A DNA stretch of 11,441 nucleotides from an uncultured Clostridium sp. Lineage in GTDB: Bacteria; Bacillota; Clostridia; Clostridiales; Clostridiaceae. A program made the translations under genes and the position numbers. Below the pieces are notes generated by a model that saw only the letters and a list, made by a program, of their open reading frames with translations, was not told the DNA's origin and made no database searches. Where the stretch lies: the NCBI RefSeq assembly GCF_934754925.1, contig NZ_CAKVJA010000060.1:1-11441 (forward strand). Direction: 5' to 3'. Below are positions 1-6,665 of this stretch, one piece after another; positions within the stretch are counted from its first letter, which is position 1, and each line of letters begins with the position of its first letter.

Positions 1-77
1 GAACAGGAAAGTTAAGCTCTACAGCGTCAATGGTACTGCACGGGGGACTGTGTGGGAGAGTAGAACGTTGCCAGGTA
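1..77 (+). rRNA. rrf: 5S ribosomal RNA, 3' part (5' end outside window)
   Basis: This is the 3' two-thirds of a 5S rRNA. The sequence shows the typical Firmicutes 5S core: GAACAGGAAAGTTAAGCTC near the start, then GGTACTGCACGGGGGACTGTGTGGG split across positions 31-55, then GAGAGTAGAACGTTGCCAGG up to about position 76. The closing GCCAGG normally pairs with the 5' end of the molecule, so the mature 3' end should lie near 75-78. A factor-independent terminator follows within a few bases, so this is the last gene of an rRNA operon. The 5' part lies before the window. Confidence 0.93.
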
Positions 78-81
78 GAGT

Positions 82-113
82 AAGGTACTTAGTTTATACT
101 AAGTACCTTTTTT
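82..113 (+). terminator. rRNA operon terminator after 5S
   Basis: A perfect inverted repeat, AAGGTACTTAG (82-92) with CTAAGTACCTT (99-109), has a short TTTATA centre and runs straight into a T tract (108-113). It sits about 5 bases after the 5S gene and is the expected Rho-independent end of the rRNA transcript. Confidence 0.92.
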
Positions 114-250
114 GTGCAATAAAATAATATAAAATGAATTAGAGATAGTCTCTACTGAGGAATATAAAAGACTATTATGTCTTTTCAGAAAAACTTATTA
201 GAGATTAATGGAGAGTAAAAATTTATTTTTTAGAATGTATCAGCTATTTT
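114..250. other. Spacer between the two terminator copies, with two small hairpins
   Basis: No open reading frame or tRNA is visible. Two short inverted repeats are present: AGAGA (141-145) with TCTCT (149-153), and AAAAGAC (166-172) with GTCTTTT (179-185) around a 6-base loop. The word TTAGAGA occurs at 139-145 and 198-204, and again at 320-326 beyond the second terminator. This is consistent with a degenerate tandem duplication of sequence downstream of the 5S gene. No function can be assigned. Confidence 0.4.
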
Positions 251-282
251 AAAGTACTTAGTTTATGCTAGGTACTTTTTTT
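251..282 (+). terminator. Second, diverged copy of the rRNA terminator
   Basis: AAAGTACTTAG (251-261) pairs with CTAGGTACTTT (268-278) with one T-G wobble. The loop is TTTATG and a T tract follows (276-282). Arms, loop and flanking GTAATAAATAA closely match the terminator at 82-113 and its downstream bases, so this looks like a duplicated terminator rather than an unrelated hairpin. No gene lies between the two copies. It could act as a back-up stop that shields the glycogen operon from rRNA read-through. Confidence 0.8.
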
Positions 283-496
283 GTAATAAATAAGAAAAGA
301 CAAATATATAAAACCTTATTTAGAGAGGATAGATGAGCATCAAATTTTATAATTAAGCAGTTAAATAAAATTAAATAATATAATTAATTATTTATTGATA
401 CTACTAAATTTAAAAACTATATAAGTAATATAAAAGTTTTATAGACATATAATTGTATATGATGAAGTATTAAAGTTATACATTAAAGTAAAAAAA

Positions 497-529
497 ATAC
501 CCAAATATAGACAAGAAAATATACCCAAA
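497..529 (+). repeat. Direct repeat ATACCCAAA, two copies 24 bp apart
   Basis: ATACCCAAA occurs at 497-505 and again at 521-529. These are among the few C-rich words in an otherwise A/T spacer, and they lie just upstream of the best promoter candidate for glgB. The spacing is a little over two helical turns, which would suit a dimeric regulator. This is an inference from position and repetition only. Confidence 0.35.
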
Positions 530-537
530 AAGTTAAA

Positions 538-566
538 ACGACAAAATGCAACACAAATAATATAGT
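538..566 (+). promoter_or_regulatory. Candidate sigma-A promoter for glgB-glgA-glgP-GH13
   Basis: ACGACA (538-543, four of six matches to TTGACA), 17 bases, then TATAGT (561-566, five of six matches to TATAAT). Transcription would begin near 573 and leave a leader of about 140 bases before glgB. It is the best-spaced pair I found between 283 and 714, but the -35 box is weak. An alternative is TTGTAT (453-458) with TATACA (477-482). Confidence 0.28.
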
Positions 567-714
567 TATGAAAAAATGAAGCGAGGATTATTAGATTAAA
601 TGTCGGTTAAAAGGAGTTGAAGAGTATAAAAGCTTGATGATAGAATTATATAATAGAGAAACAATTTCTGTATTGGGAAAAATTACAATAGTATAAAGAT
701 TAGGGGGGATTTAC

Positions 715-2739
715 ATGAGAGGAGAAGCTGGAGTAGCAGTTAAGAAGAATAGTAAAAAAAAGACAATTGAAGATGTTAAATCACTAAATAAGAAGATAAA
801 TAGTAAAAGTTTAGATAATAAAAATGTTAAAAAGAAGGTAAAATGTGAATTAAATGTAGATAATATTTCTTTATTTCATGAAGGAAAGCACTATGAAGCA
901 TATGCCTTTATGGGAGCACATGTTGTTTCTGAAAAGAGAAAAAAAGGAGTTAGATTTACGACATGGGCACCTAGAGCAAAAAGTGTTTATGTTGTAGGTG
1001 ATTTTTCTAATTTTGAAATAAAAGAAGATTATAAGATGGAAAAGGTATCAGATTTAGGATTATGGAGTATATTTATAGAGGGATTAGAACCAGGAGAAAA
1101 ATATAAGTACTCAATAGAAACTATGCATGGTGAACATAAATATAAAGCAGACCCTTACGCTTTTGAATCTGAGAAGAGACCAAATACTGCATCAATAATT
1201 AGTGAAAATGTTAAATATAAATGGAATGATAGAAGTTGGATGATGAAAAGAAAAAGATTCAATATGTATGAAAGTCCAATTAATATCTATGAAATGCATT
1301 TAGGATCTTGGAAGACTAAAAATGGAGATTTTTTAACATATAAAGAAATTGCGAAAGAATTACCTAAGTACTTAGTAGACATGGGATATACTCATGTGGA
1401 AATATTACCAGTATTAGAACACCCATTAGATGCTTCTTGGGGATATCAAGGTGTAGGATATTATTCTGTAACTAGTAGATATGGAAATGCAAATGATTTT
1501 AAGCATTTAATCGATGAATTGCATAAGGTTGGAATAGGAGTAATATTAGACTGGGTTCCAAGTCATTTTTGTAAAGATGCACATGGATTATATATGTTTG
1601 ATGGAACTCCAACTTATGAATATGAAGAAGAGTGGAAAAGAGATAATAAAGGATGGGGAACATTTAATTTTGATTTAGGAAGACCAGAGGTTAAGAGTTT
1701 CTTAATATCAAATCTTTTTTACTGGGTAAAGGAGTTCCATATAGATGGAGTTAGAAACGATGCAGTATCAAACATGTTGTATCTTGATTATGGAAGAAAT
1801 GATGGAGAATGGATGCCTAATATCTATGGTGGAAATGGAAACTTAGAAGCGATACAGTTTATAAAGGATTATAATACTGCACTTCATGAAGAATTTCCTA
1901 CTGTAATGACAATTGCTGAGGAATCTACATCATGGCCTAAAATATCTAAGCCTATTGAAGAAGATGGATTAGGTTTTAATTTTAAATGGAATATGGGATG
2001 GATGAATGACACTTTAAAATATATTAAAGAGGATCCAATAAATAGAAAGTATCATCATCATAAACTTACTTTTTCAATGGCATATCATTATTCAGAGAAT
2101 TTCATATTATCTATATCACATGATGAAGTTGTACATGGAAAAGGTTCACTTGTAAATAAAATGTGGGGAGATTATTGGAATAAGTTTGCTGGAGTTAGAG
2201 TTTATTTAGCACATATGATGGGGCATCCAGGAAAAAAATTAATGTTTATGGGATCTGAGCTTGGTCAGTTTATAGAATGGCGTGAGTATGAGGAGTTACA
2301 ATGGAATTTGATCGAAGATTATGATATGCATAAGAAGACTCAGCAATTCTTTAAAGATATGAACCATTACTACAAAGAAAATAAAGCCTTATGGGAGAGT
2401 GATTATAAGGCAGAAGGATATGAATGGATTGATGCAGATAATTGCGATGAAAGTATATATTCTTTCATAAGAAGGGATAGTCAAAGTGACGAATGTCTAA
2501 TATTTATATGTAATTATACTCCTGTAGTTAGATATGATTTTAGAGTTGGTGTTCCAATGTTAGGAGAATATATACAAGATTTTAATACTGATAGTGAAAT
2601 TTACGGAGGATCAGGTCAAGTAATGACTGAGAAGTTAGTAGCAGAAGAAATTGCTCATAACAATCAACCATATTCAATAAAAATTAAAGTTCCACCAATG
2701 GCAGCTATTATTTTAAGAGTAAATAATAAATCTAAATAG
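715..2739 (+). CDS. glgB: 1,4-alpha-glucan branching enzyme GlgB
   Basis: GlgB (GH13_9) cuts an alpha-1,4 chain and rejoins it through an alpha-1,6 bond, making branch points in glycogen; it acts in the cytosol. The 674-residue protein has a lysine-rich N-terminal tail (about residues 10-43), a CBM48 domain (about 65-155, with TTWAPRAKSVYVVGDFSNF), the GH13 barrel and a C-terminal beta domain. The GH13 motifs are DWVPSHF at 279-285, DGVRNDAV at 344-351 (nucleophile D349), AEEST at 401-405 (acid/base E402) and SHDEVVH at 468-474 (D470). Spacing between these three residues equals that of E. coli GlgB (D405, E458, D526). The ATG at 715 follows AGGGGGG (702-708) by 6 bases, so the long start is well supported. 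Oddities are the basic tail and Asn348 next to the nucleophile, where Val is usual. It is the first gene of the transcript, with glgA 13 bases downstream. Confidence 0.96.
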   Translation: MRGEAGVAVKKNSKKKTIEDVKSLNKKINSKSLDNKNVKKKVKCELNVDNISLFHEGKHYEAYAFMGAHVVSEKRKKGVRFTTWAPRAKSVYVVGDFSNFEIKEDYKMEKVSDLGLWSIFIEGLEPGEKYKYSIETMHGEHKYKADPYAFESEKRPNTASIISENVKYKWNDRSWMMKRKRFNMYESPINIYEMHLGSWKTKNGDFLTYKEIAKELPKYLVDMGYTHVEILPVLEHPLDASWGYQGVGYYSVTSRYGNANDFKHLIDELHKVGIGVILDWVPSHFCKDAHGLYMFDGTPTYEYEEEWKRDNKGWGTFNFDLGRPEVKSFLISNLFYWVKEFHIDGVRNDAVSNMLYLDYGRNDGEWMPNIYGGNGNLEAIQFIKDYNTALHEEFPTVMTIAEESTSWPKISKPIEEDGLGFNFKWNMGWMNDTLKYIKEDPINRKYHHHKLTFSMAYHYSENFILSISHDEVVHGKGSLVNKMWGDYWNKFAGVRVYLAHMMGHPGKKLMFMGSELGQFIEWREYEELQWNLIEDYDMHKKTQQFFKDMNHYYKENKALWESDYKAEGYEWIDADNCDESIYSFIRRDSQSDECLIFICNYTPVVRYDFRVGVPMLGEYIQDFNTDSEIYGGSGQVMTEKLVAEEIAHNNQPYSIKIKVPPMAAIILRVNNKSK

Positions 2740-2752
2740 GGAGTGTGAATAG

Positions 2753-4189
2753 ATGAAAGTATTGTTTGCGGCATCAGAAGCGCATCCATTTATTAAAACC
2801 GGGGGGTTAGGTGATGTAATGGGAGCATTACCTAAATCATTAATAAAATTGGGTGTAGATGTCAGGGTAGTAATACCAAAGTATAAAAATATAAAAGATG
2901 AATTTAAACAAAAATTACAGTTTATAAAGTGGTTTACAGTTCCTGTAGGCTGGAGAAATCAGTATTGTGGAGTTTTTCAATATCAATATAAGGGAGTAAT
3001 ATATTACTTTATAGATAATGAATACTACTTTAATAGAGATGGATTATATGGATATTTTGATGATGGAGAAAGATTTGCATTTTTTAATAGAGCTGTTTTA
3101 GAGTTTATTAAGCAAGTTGATTGGCAACCAGATTTAATTAACTGTAATGATTGGCAAACAGGAATGGTACCTGTATTACTTAATTTAGAATATAAAAAAG
3201 ATTTATTTTATTCAAAAATAAAAACTGTATTTTCAATTCATAATTTATTGTTTAAAGGAAGTTTTTCACCTAAAGTATTACCAGAATTATTTGGTTATGA
3301 CTATATGCCATTAGTTAATGGAAGTGTTGAGTTAGATGGTTCAGTAAGCTTTTTAAAGGGTGGATTAAATTATTGTGATCAAATCACAACAGTAAGTAAT
3401 ACTTATGCAGAAGAAATAAAAACACCACAATATGGTGAAGGATTAGATGGATTTCTTAGAAGTAAAAGCTATTATTTAATGGGAATAGTTAATGGAATAG
3501 ATTATGAAGAGTTTAATCCACAAGATGATAAGTTTATATTTAAGAATTTTAGTATTAACTCTTTAGGCAATAAGCTTGAAAATAAATTAGCTTTACAAAG
3601 AGAGTTAGGATTGCCACAAAAGAAGGATACACCTATGATTGGTCTAATATCTAGATTGACTCATCAAAAGGGGTGTGACTTGATAGTTAATATGATAGAT
3701 AGACTTCTTCAAAGAGATATACAAATTGTTATATTAGGAACAGGCGATTATTGGTATGAGGAAACATTTAAGAATTTACAATATAGATATCCAGATAAGG
3801 TTTCAGCTAATATCAAATTTGATAATGCTTTAGCACATAAAATATATGCTGCAACTGATATGTTCTTAATGCCATCATTATTTGAACCTTGTGGATTAGG
3901 TCAATTAATAGCATTAAGGTATGGATCAATTCCTATTGTAAGAGAAACAGGAGGACTAAAAGACACAATATCCCCTTATAACAAATACAATGGAGTAGGG
4001 AATGGATTTGGCTTTAAAAACTTTAATTCAAATGAATTAATGCAAATAATAGAATATGCATTAACAATCTACAACGATAAAAATGCTTGGAATAACATAA
4101 TCAGACAAGCTATGAATTCAGATAATAGTTGGGAAAAATCAGCTATGCAATATAAGTGGTTATATGAAGGAGTAGTTAAGAGACCTTAA
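2753..4189 (+). CDS. glgA: Glycogen synthase (ADP-glucose dependent) GlgA
   Basis: GlgA (GT5) transfers glucose from ADP-glucose to the non-reducing end of an alpha-1,4 glucan. The 478-residue length is normal for bacterial GlgA. The N-terminal domain opens with KTGGLGDV (K15, the ADP-glucose contact of the KxGGL motif) and holds SIHNLLFKG at 161-169 (H163). The C-terminal domain has SRLTHQKG at 300-307 (R301, K306) and SLFEPCGLGQLIALRYG at 375-391, where E378 is the conserved glutamate of this family; GGL at 400-402 follows. The tail is truncated neither by frameshift nor by stop. The ATG follows AGGGAG (2738-2743), which overlaps the glgB stop codon, so translation may be coupled to glgB. 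The next gene, glgP, begins 27 bases later. Confidence 0.96.
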   Translation: MKVLFAASEAHPFIKTGGLGDVMGALPKSLIKLGVDVRVVIPKYKNIKDEFKQKLQFIKWFTVPVGWRNQYCGVFQYQYKGVIYYFIDNEYYFNRDGLYGYFDDGERFAFFNRAVLEFIKQVDWQPDLINCNDWQTGMVPVLLNLEYKKDLFYSKIKTVFSIHNLLFKGSFSPKVLPELFGYDYMPLVNGSVELDGSVSFLKGGLNYCDQITTVSNTYAEEIKTPQYGEGLDGFLRSKSYYLMGIVNGIDYEEFNPQDDKFIFKNFSINSLGNKLENKLALQRELGLPQKKDTPMIGLISRLTHQKGCDLIVNMIDRLLQRDIQIVILGTGDYWYEETFKNLQYRYPDKVSANIKFDNALAHKIYAATDMFLMPSLFEPCGLGQLIALRYGSIPIVRETGGLKDTISPYNKYNGVGNGFGFKNFNSNELMQIIEYALTIYNDKNAWNNIIRQAMNSDNSWEKSAMQYKWLYEGVVKRP

Positions 4190-4216
4190 TGGATCAAGCT
4201 ATTAGGAGGTAGATAT

Positions 4217-6652
4217 ATGCTATCAATCGATAAGAATTCATTTAAACGAGATTATAACAATAAATTCGTTCAATTACATGGGAAGGAATTAAAAGAAGGA
4301 AGTAATCAACAAAAATACGAAGCATTGGGAAGTCTGGTTAGAGATTATGTAATTAGTACATGGATGGATACTAATAAAAGATATAACCAAACTGGAGAAA
4401 AACAAGTATACTATTTCTCAATGGAATTCTTATTAGGCAGACTATTAGGTGATTTTCTTTTGAACTTAGGAATAAGAGATATTTGTAAAGAAGCATTAAG
4501 TGAATTAGATATTGATTTAGAAGAAATTGAAAATCTAGAACATGATCAAGGCTTAGGTAATGGTGGCCTAGGTAGGTTAGCAGCTTGTTTTCTAGACTCT
4601 ATGGCATCATTAAATATTGCTGGACATGGATGTGGAATAAGGTATAAATACGGATTTTTTGAACAAAAAATAGTTGACTGCCAACAAGTTGAAGCATCAG
4701 ATAATTGGTTAAGAGAAGGTAATGTATGGGAAATAAAGAAACAAGATAAAGCTGAAATAGTTAAATTTGGGGGAACAATTGTTTCTGATTATGTAAATGA
4801 TAAATTAACATTTACCCATGTTAACTATGAACCAGTTCTAGCAGTGCCATATGATACTCCTATAGTTGGATATGAAAATGAAGTAGTAAATACTCTAAGA
4901 TTATGGAGTGCTGAACCTGTATCTAATGAGTTTGATTTTTCATCATTTAGTAGGGGAGATTTTTTAAAAGCAATATCTTATAAAAATTCAGTTGAAGCAA
5001 TATCATTAGTTCTATATCCAGAAGATTCATTCTATGAAGGAAAAATGCTTAGGTTAAAACAACAGTATTTTTTTGTTTCTGCAGGAATACAAAGTATAGT
5101 AAGACATTATAAAAAGCACAACGGAGATATAAAATTACTAGATGAAAAGATAGCAATACACATTAATGATACGCATCCAACATTAGCAATTCCAGAGTTA
5201 ATGAGAATATTACTTGACGAAGAAGGATTGTCTTGGGAGAATGCTTGGAGAATAACTCAAAATACAATTTCATATACTAATCATACAATTTTGGCTGAAG
5301 CATTAGAAAAATGGCCAGTTGATATGTTTAAGAGTTTACTACCAAGAATTTATATGATTATAGAAGAGATAAACAAGAGATATTGTGAAGAACTTTGGAA
5401 TAAATATGTAGGCCAATGGGATAAAATATCAAGGATGGCTATAATAGGAGATGGTTATGTAAGAATGGCCAATTTAGCTATAGTAGGCAGCCATAGTGTT
5501 AACGGAGTTGCAAAACTTCATACCGAGATATTAAAGAAAAAAGAAATGTCTGATTTTTATTATTTATATCCTTCAAAATTTAATAATAAAACTAACGGTA
5601 TAACTCATAGAAGATGGTTAATTAGGTCTAATCCCGATTTAACGAAGCTCTTATTAGATACCATTGGAGATAGTTTTATAAAGCATCCAACAGATTTAGA
5701 AAACTTCAAGAATTATCTTAATGATAGAAGTGTTTTAAAACGACTTGGAGAAATAAAAAAAGGTAATAAAGATAAGTTAGCAAAAGAAATTTATAAAAGT
5801 AAAGGAATAGTTATAGATACGAATTCGATTTTTGATGTTCAAATAAAAAGAATTCATGCTTATAAAAGACAGACTTTAAATTGTTTAAGAATAATGGACC
5901 TTTATAATAAACTAATTGATAATCCTAATTTGGACATAATACCAAGAACCTTTATTTTTGCTGGAAAAGCTGCACCAGGTTATTATTTAGCTAAAAATAC
6001 AATTGAATTAATCTGTAGAGTTGCGGAGACTATAAACAATGATCCTAGAGTTAATCAGAAAATTAAAGTTGTAATGTTAGATAATTATCAAGTTTCATTA
6101 GCTGAGAAGATAATTCCAGCAACTGATTTAAGTGAACAAATTTCAACAACAACTAAAGAAGCTTCAGGAACATCTAATATGAAATTCATGATGAATGGAG
6201 CAATAACTATTGCAACATTAGATGGAGCAAATATTGAAATCAAAGATGAAGTTGGAGAAGATAATATTGTTATTTTTGGATTAAATGCTGAAGAGGTATT
6301 AAATTATCATAAAAATGGTGGTTATTCATCCTGGGATGTATGCAATAAAGATCCAAGATTGCAAAGAGTAACTAATGATTTAATAAATGGTAAGTATATT
6401 AGGGATAAGGATAGATTTAGAACTATATATGAGAATTTATTAACTTATAATGATGAATTCTTTGTATTAAAAGATTTTGATTCCTATTTAAAGGCACAAG
6501 AAAAGGTTAATGAATTATATATTGATAAGGAAAGATGGCAAAGAATGTGTGGGGTTAATATAGCACATTCAGGAATATTCTCATCTGATAGAACTATTAA
6601 AGAATATGCAACAGGCATTTGGGGTTCAACTGTAATATATAAAAATCTATAG
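4217..6652 (+). CDS. glgP: Glycogen/starch/alpha-glucan phosphorylase GlgP
   Basis: GlgP (GT35) uses phosphate to release glucose-1-phosphate from chain ends of glycogen, with pyridoxal 5'-phosphate as cofactor. At 811 residues it has the usual length. Visible family signatures are EHDQGLGNGGLGRLAACF at 108-125 (glycine-rich substrate loop), HINDTHPTLA at 315-324, KRIHAYKRQ at 544-552, and EASGTSNMKFMMNGA at 648-662, in which K656 is the PLP-binding lysine. TLDGANIEI at 667-675 follows. The ATG lies 7 bases after a consensus AGGAGG (4204-4209), the best ribosome binding site in the window. The gene sits directly behind glgA, so synthesis and breakdown enzymes are co-transcribed. Their balance must then be set mainly by substrate or allosteric control. 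The last codons overlap the ribosome binding site of the next gene. Confidence 0.97.
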   Translation: MLSIDKNSFKRDYNNKFVQLHGKELKEGSNQQKYEALGSLVRDYVISTWMDTNKRYNQTGEKQVYYFSMEFLLGRLLGDFLLNLGIRDICKEALSELDIDLEEIENLEHDQGLGNGGLGRLAACFLDSMASLNIAGHGCGIRYKYGFFEQKIVDCQQVEASDNWLREGNVWEIKKQDKAEIVKFGGTIVSDYVNDKLTFTHVNYEPVLAVPYDTPIVGYENEVVNTLRLWSAEPVSNEFDFSSFSRGDFLKAISYKNSVEAISLVLYPEDSFYEGKMLRLKQQYFFVSAGIQSIVRHYKKHNGDIKLLDEKIAIHINDTHPTLAIPELMRILLDEEGLSWENAWRITQNTISYTNHTILAEALEKWPVDMFKSLLPRIYMIIEEINKRYCEELWNKYVGQWDKISRMAIIGDGYVRMANLAIVGSHSVNGVAKLHTEILKKKEMSDFYYLYPSKFNNKTNGITHRRWLIRSNPDLTKLLLDTIGDSFIKHPTDLENFKNYLNDRSVLKRLGEIKKGNKDKLAKEIYKSKGIVIDTNSIFDVQIKRIHAYKRQTLNCLRIMDLYNKLIDNPNLDIIPRTFIFAGKAAPGYYLAKNTIELICRVAETINNDPRVNQKIKVVMLDNYQVSLAEKIIPATDLSEQISTTTKEASGTSNMKFMMNGAITIATLDGANIEIKDEVGEDNIVIFGLNAEEVLNYHKNGGYSSWDVCNKDPRLQRVTNDLINGKYIRDKDRFRTIYENLLTYNDEFFVLKDFDSYLKAQEKVNELYIDKERWQRMCGVNIAHSGIFSSDRTIKEYATGIWGSTVIYKNL

Positions 6653-6656
6653 GGGG
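6651..6656 (+). promoter_or_regulatory. Ribosome binding site deciding the GH13 start (TTG favoured over GTG)
   Basis: AGGGGG begins on the second base of the glgP stop codon. It is 3 bases before an in-frame GTG (6660) and 9 bases before an in-frame TTG (6666). The 3-base gap is too short for good initiation, so TTG is favoured. An out-of-frame ATG at 6658 is not usable. Confidence 0.55.
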
Positions 6657-6665
6657 AATGTGGAG

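Larger units (their letters stand above)
283..714. other. Gene-free AT-rich region upstream of glgB
   Basis: About 430 bases with no supportable coding region. The longest ATG-initiated frames I found are under 20 codons, and the two best are at 333-356 (7 residues, after a GAGAGG-like sequence) and 637-696 (19 residues, no ribosome binding site at proper distance). The region contains a 9-bp direct repeat at 497-529, a candidate promoter at 538-566 and the strong glgB ribosome binding site at 702-708. I recognised no riboswitch or T-box. Its length, and a possible leader of about 140 bases, leave room for control of the first glycogen transcript. Confidence 0.6.

Noticed and set aside
333..356. 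Seven-codon frame (MSIKFYN) after a GAGAGG-like sequence
   Set aside because: It is too short to separate from chance. No regulatory hairpin follows at the distance expected for an attenuator, and it is nearly 360 bases before glgB.
535..607. Possible Spo0A boxes (TGTCGTT on the minus strand near 538-544, TGTCGGT at 601-607)
   Set aside because: Each matches only five of seven bases of TGTCGAA. Such partial matches are expected by chance, although control of granulose by Spo0A would be biologically plausible.
634..654. TTGATG and TATAAT as a glgB promoter
   Set aside because: The spacer is only 9 bases, too short for a sigma-A promoter.
637..696. 19-codon ATG frame just before glgB
   Set aside because: No ribosome binding site at a normal distance, and composition is like the surrounding non-coding A/T sequence.
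673..697. TTGGGA and TATAAA as a glgB promoter
   Set aside because: Spacing is 13 bases, and the start would leave almost no room before the ribosome binding site.
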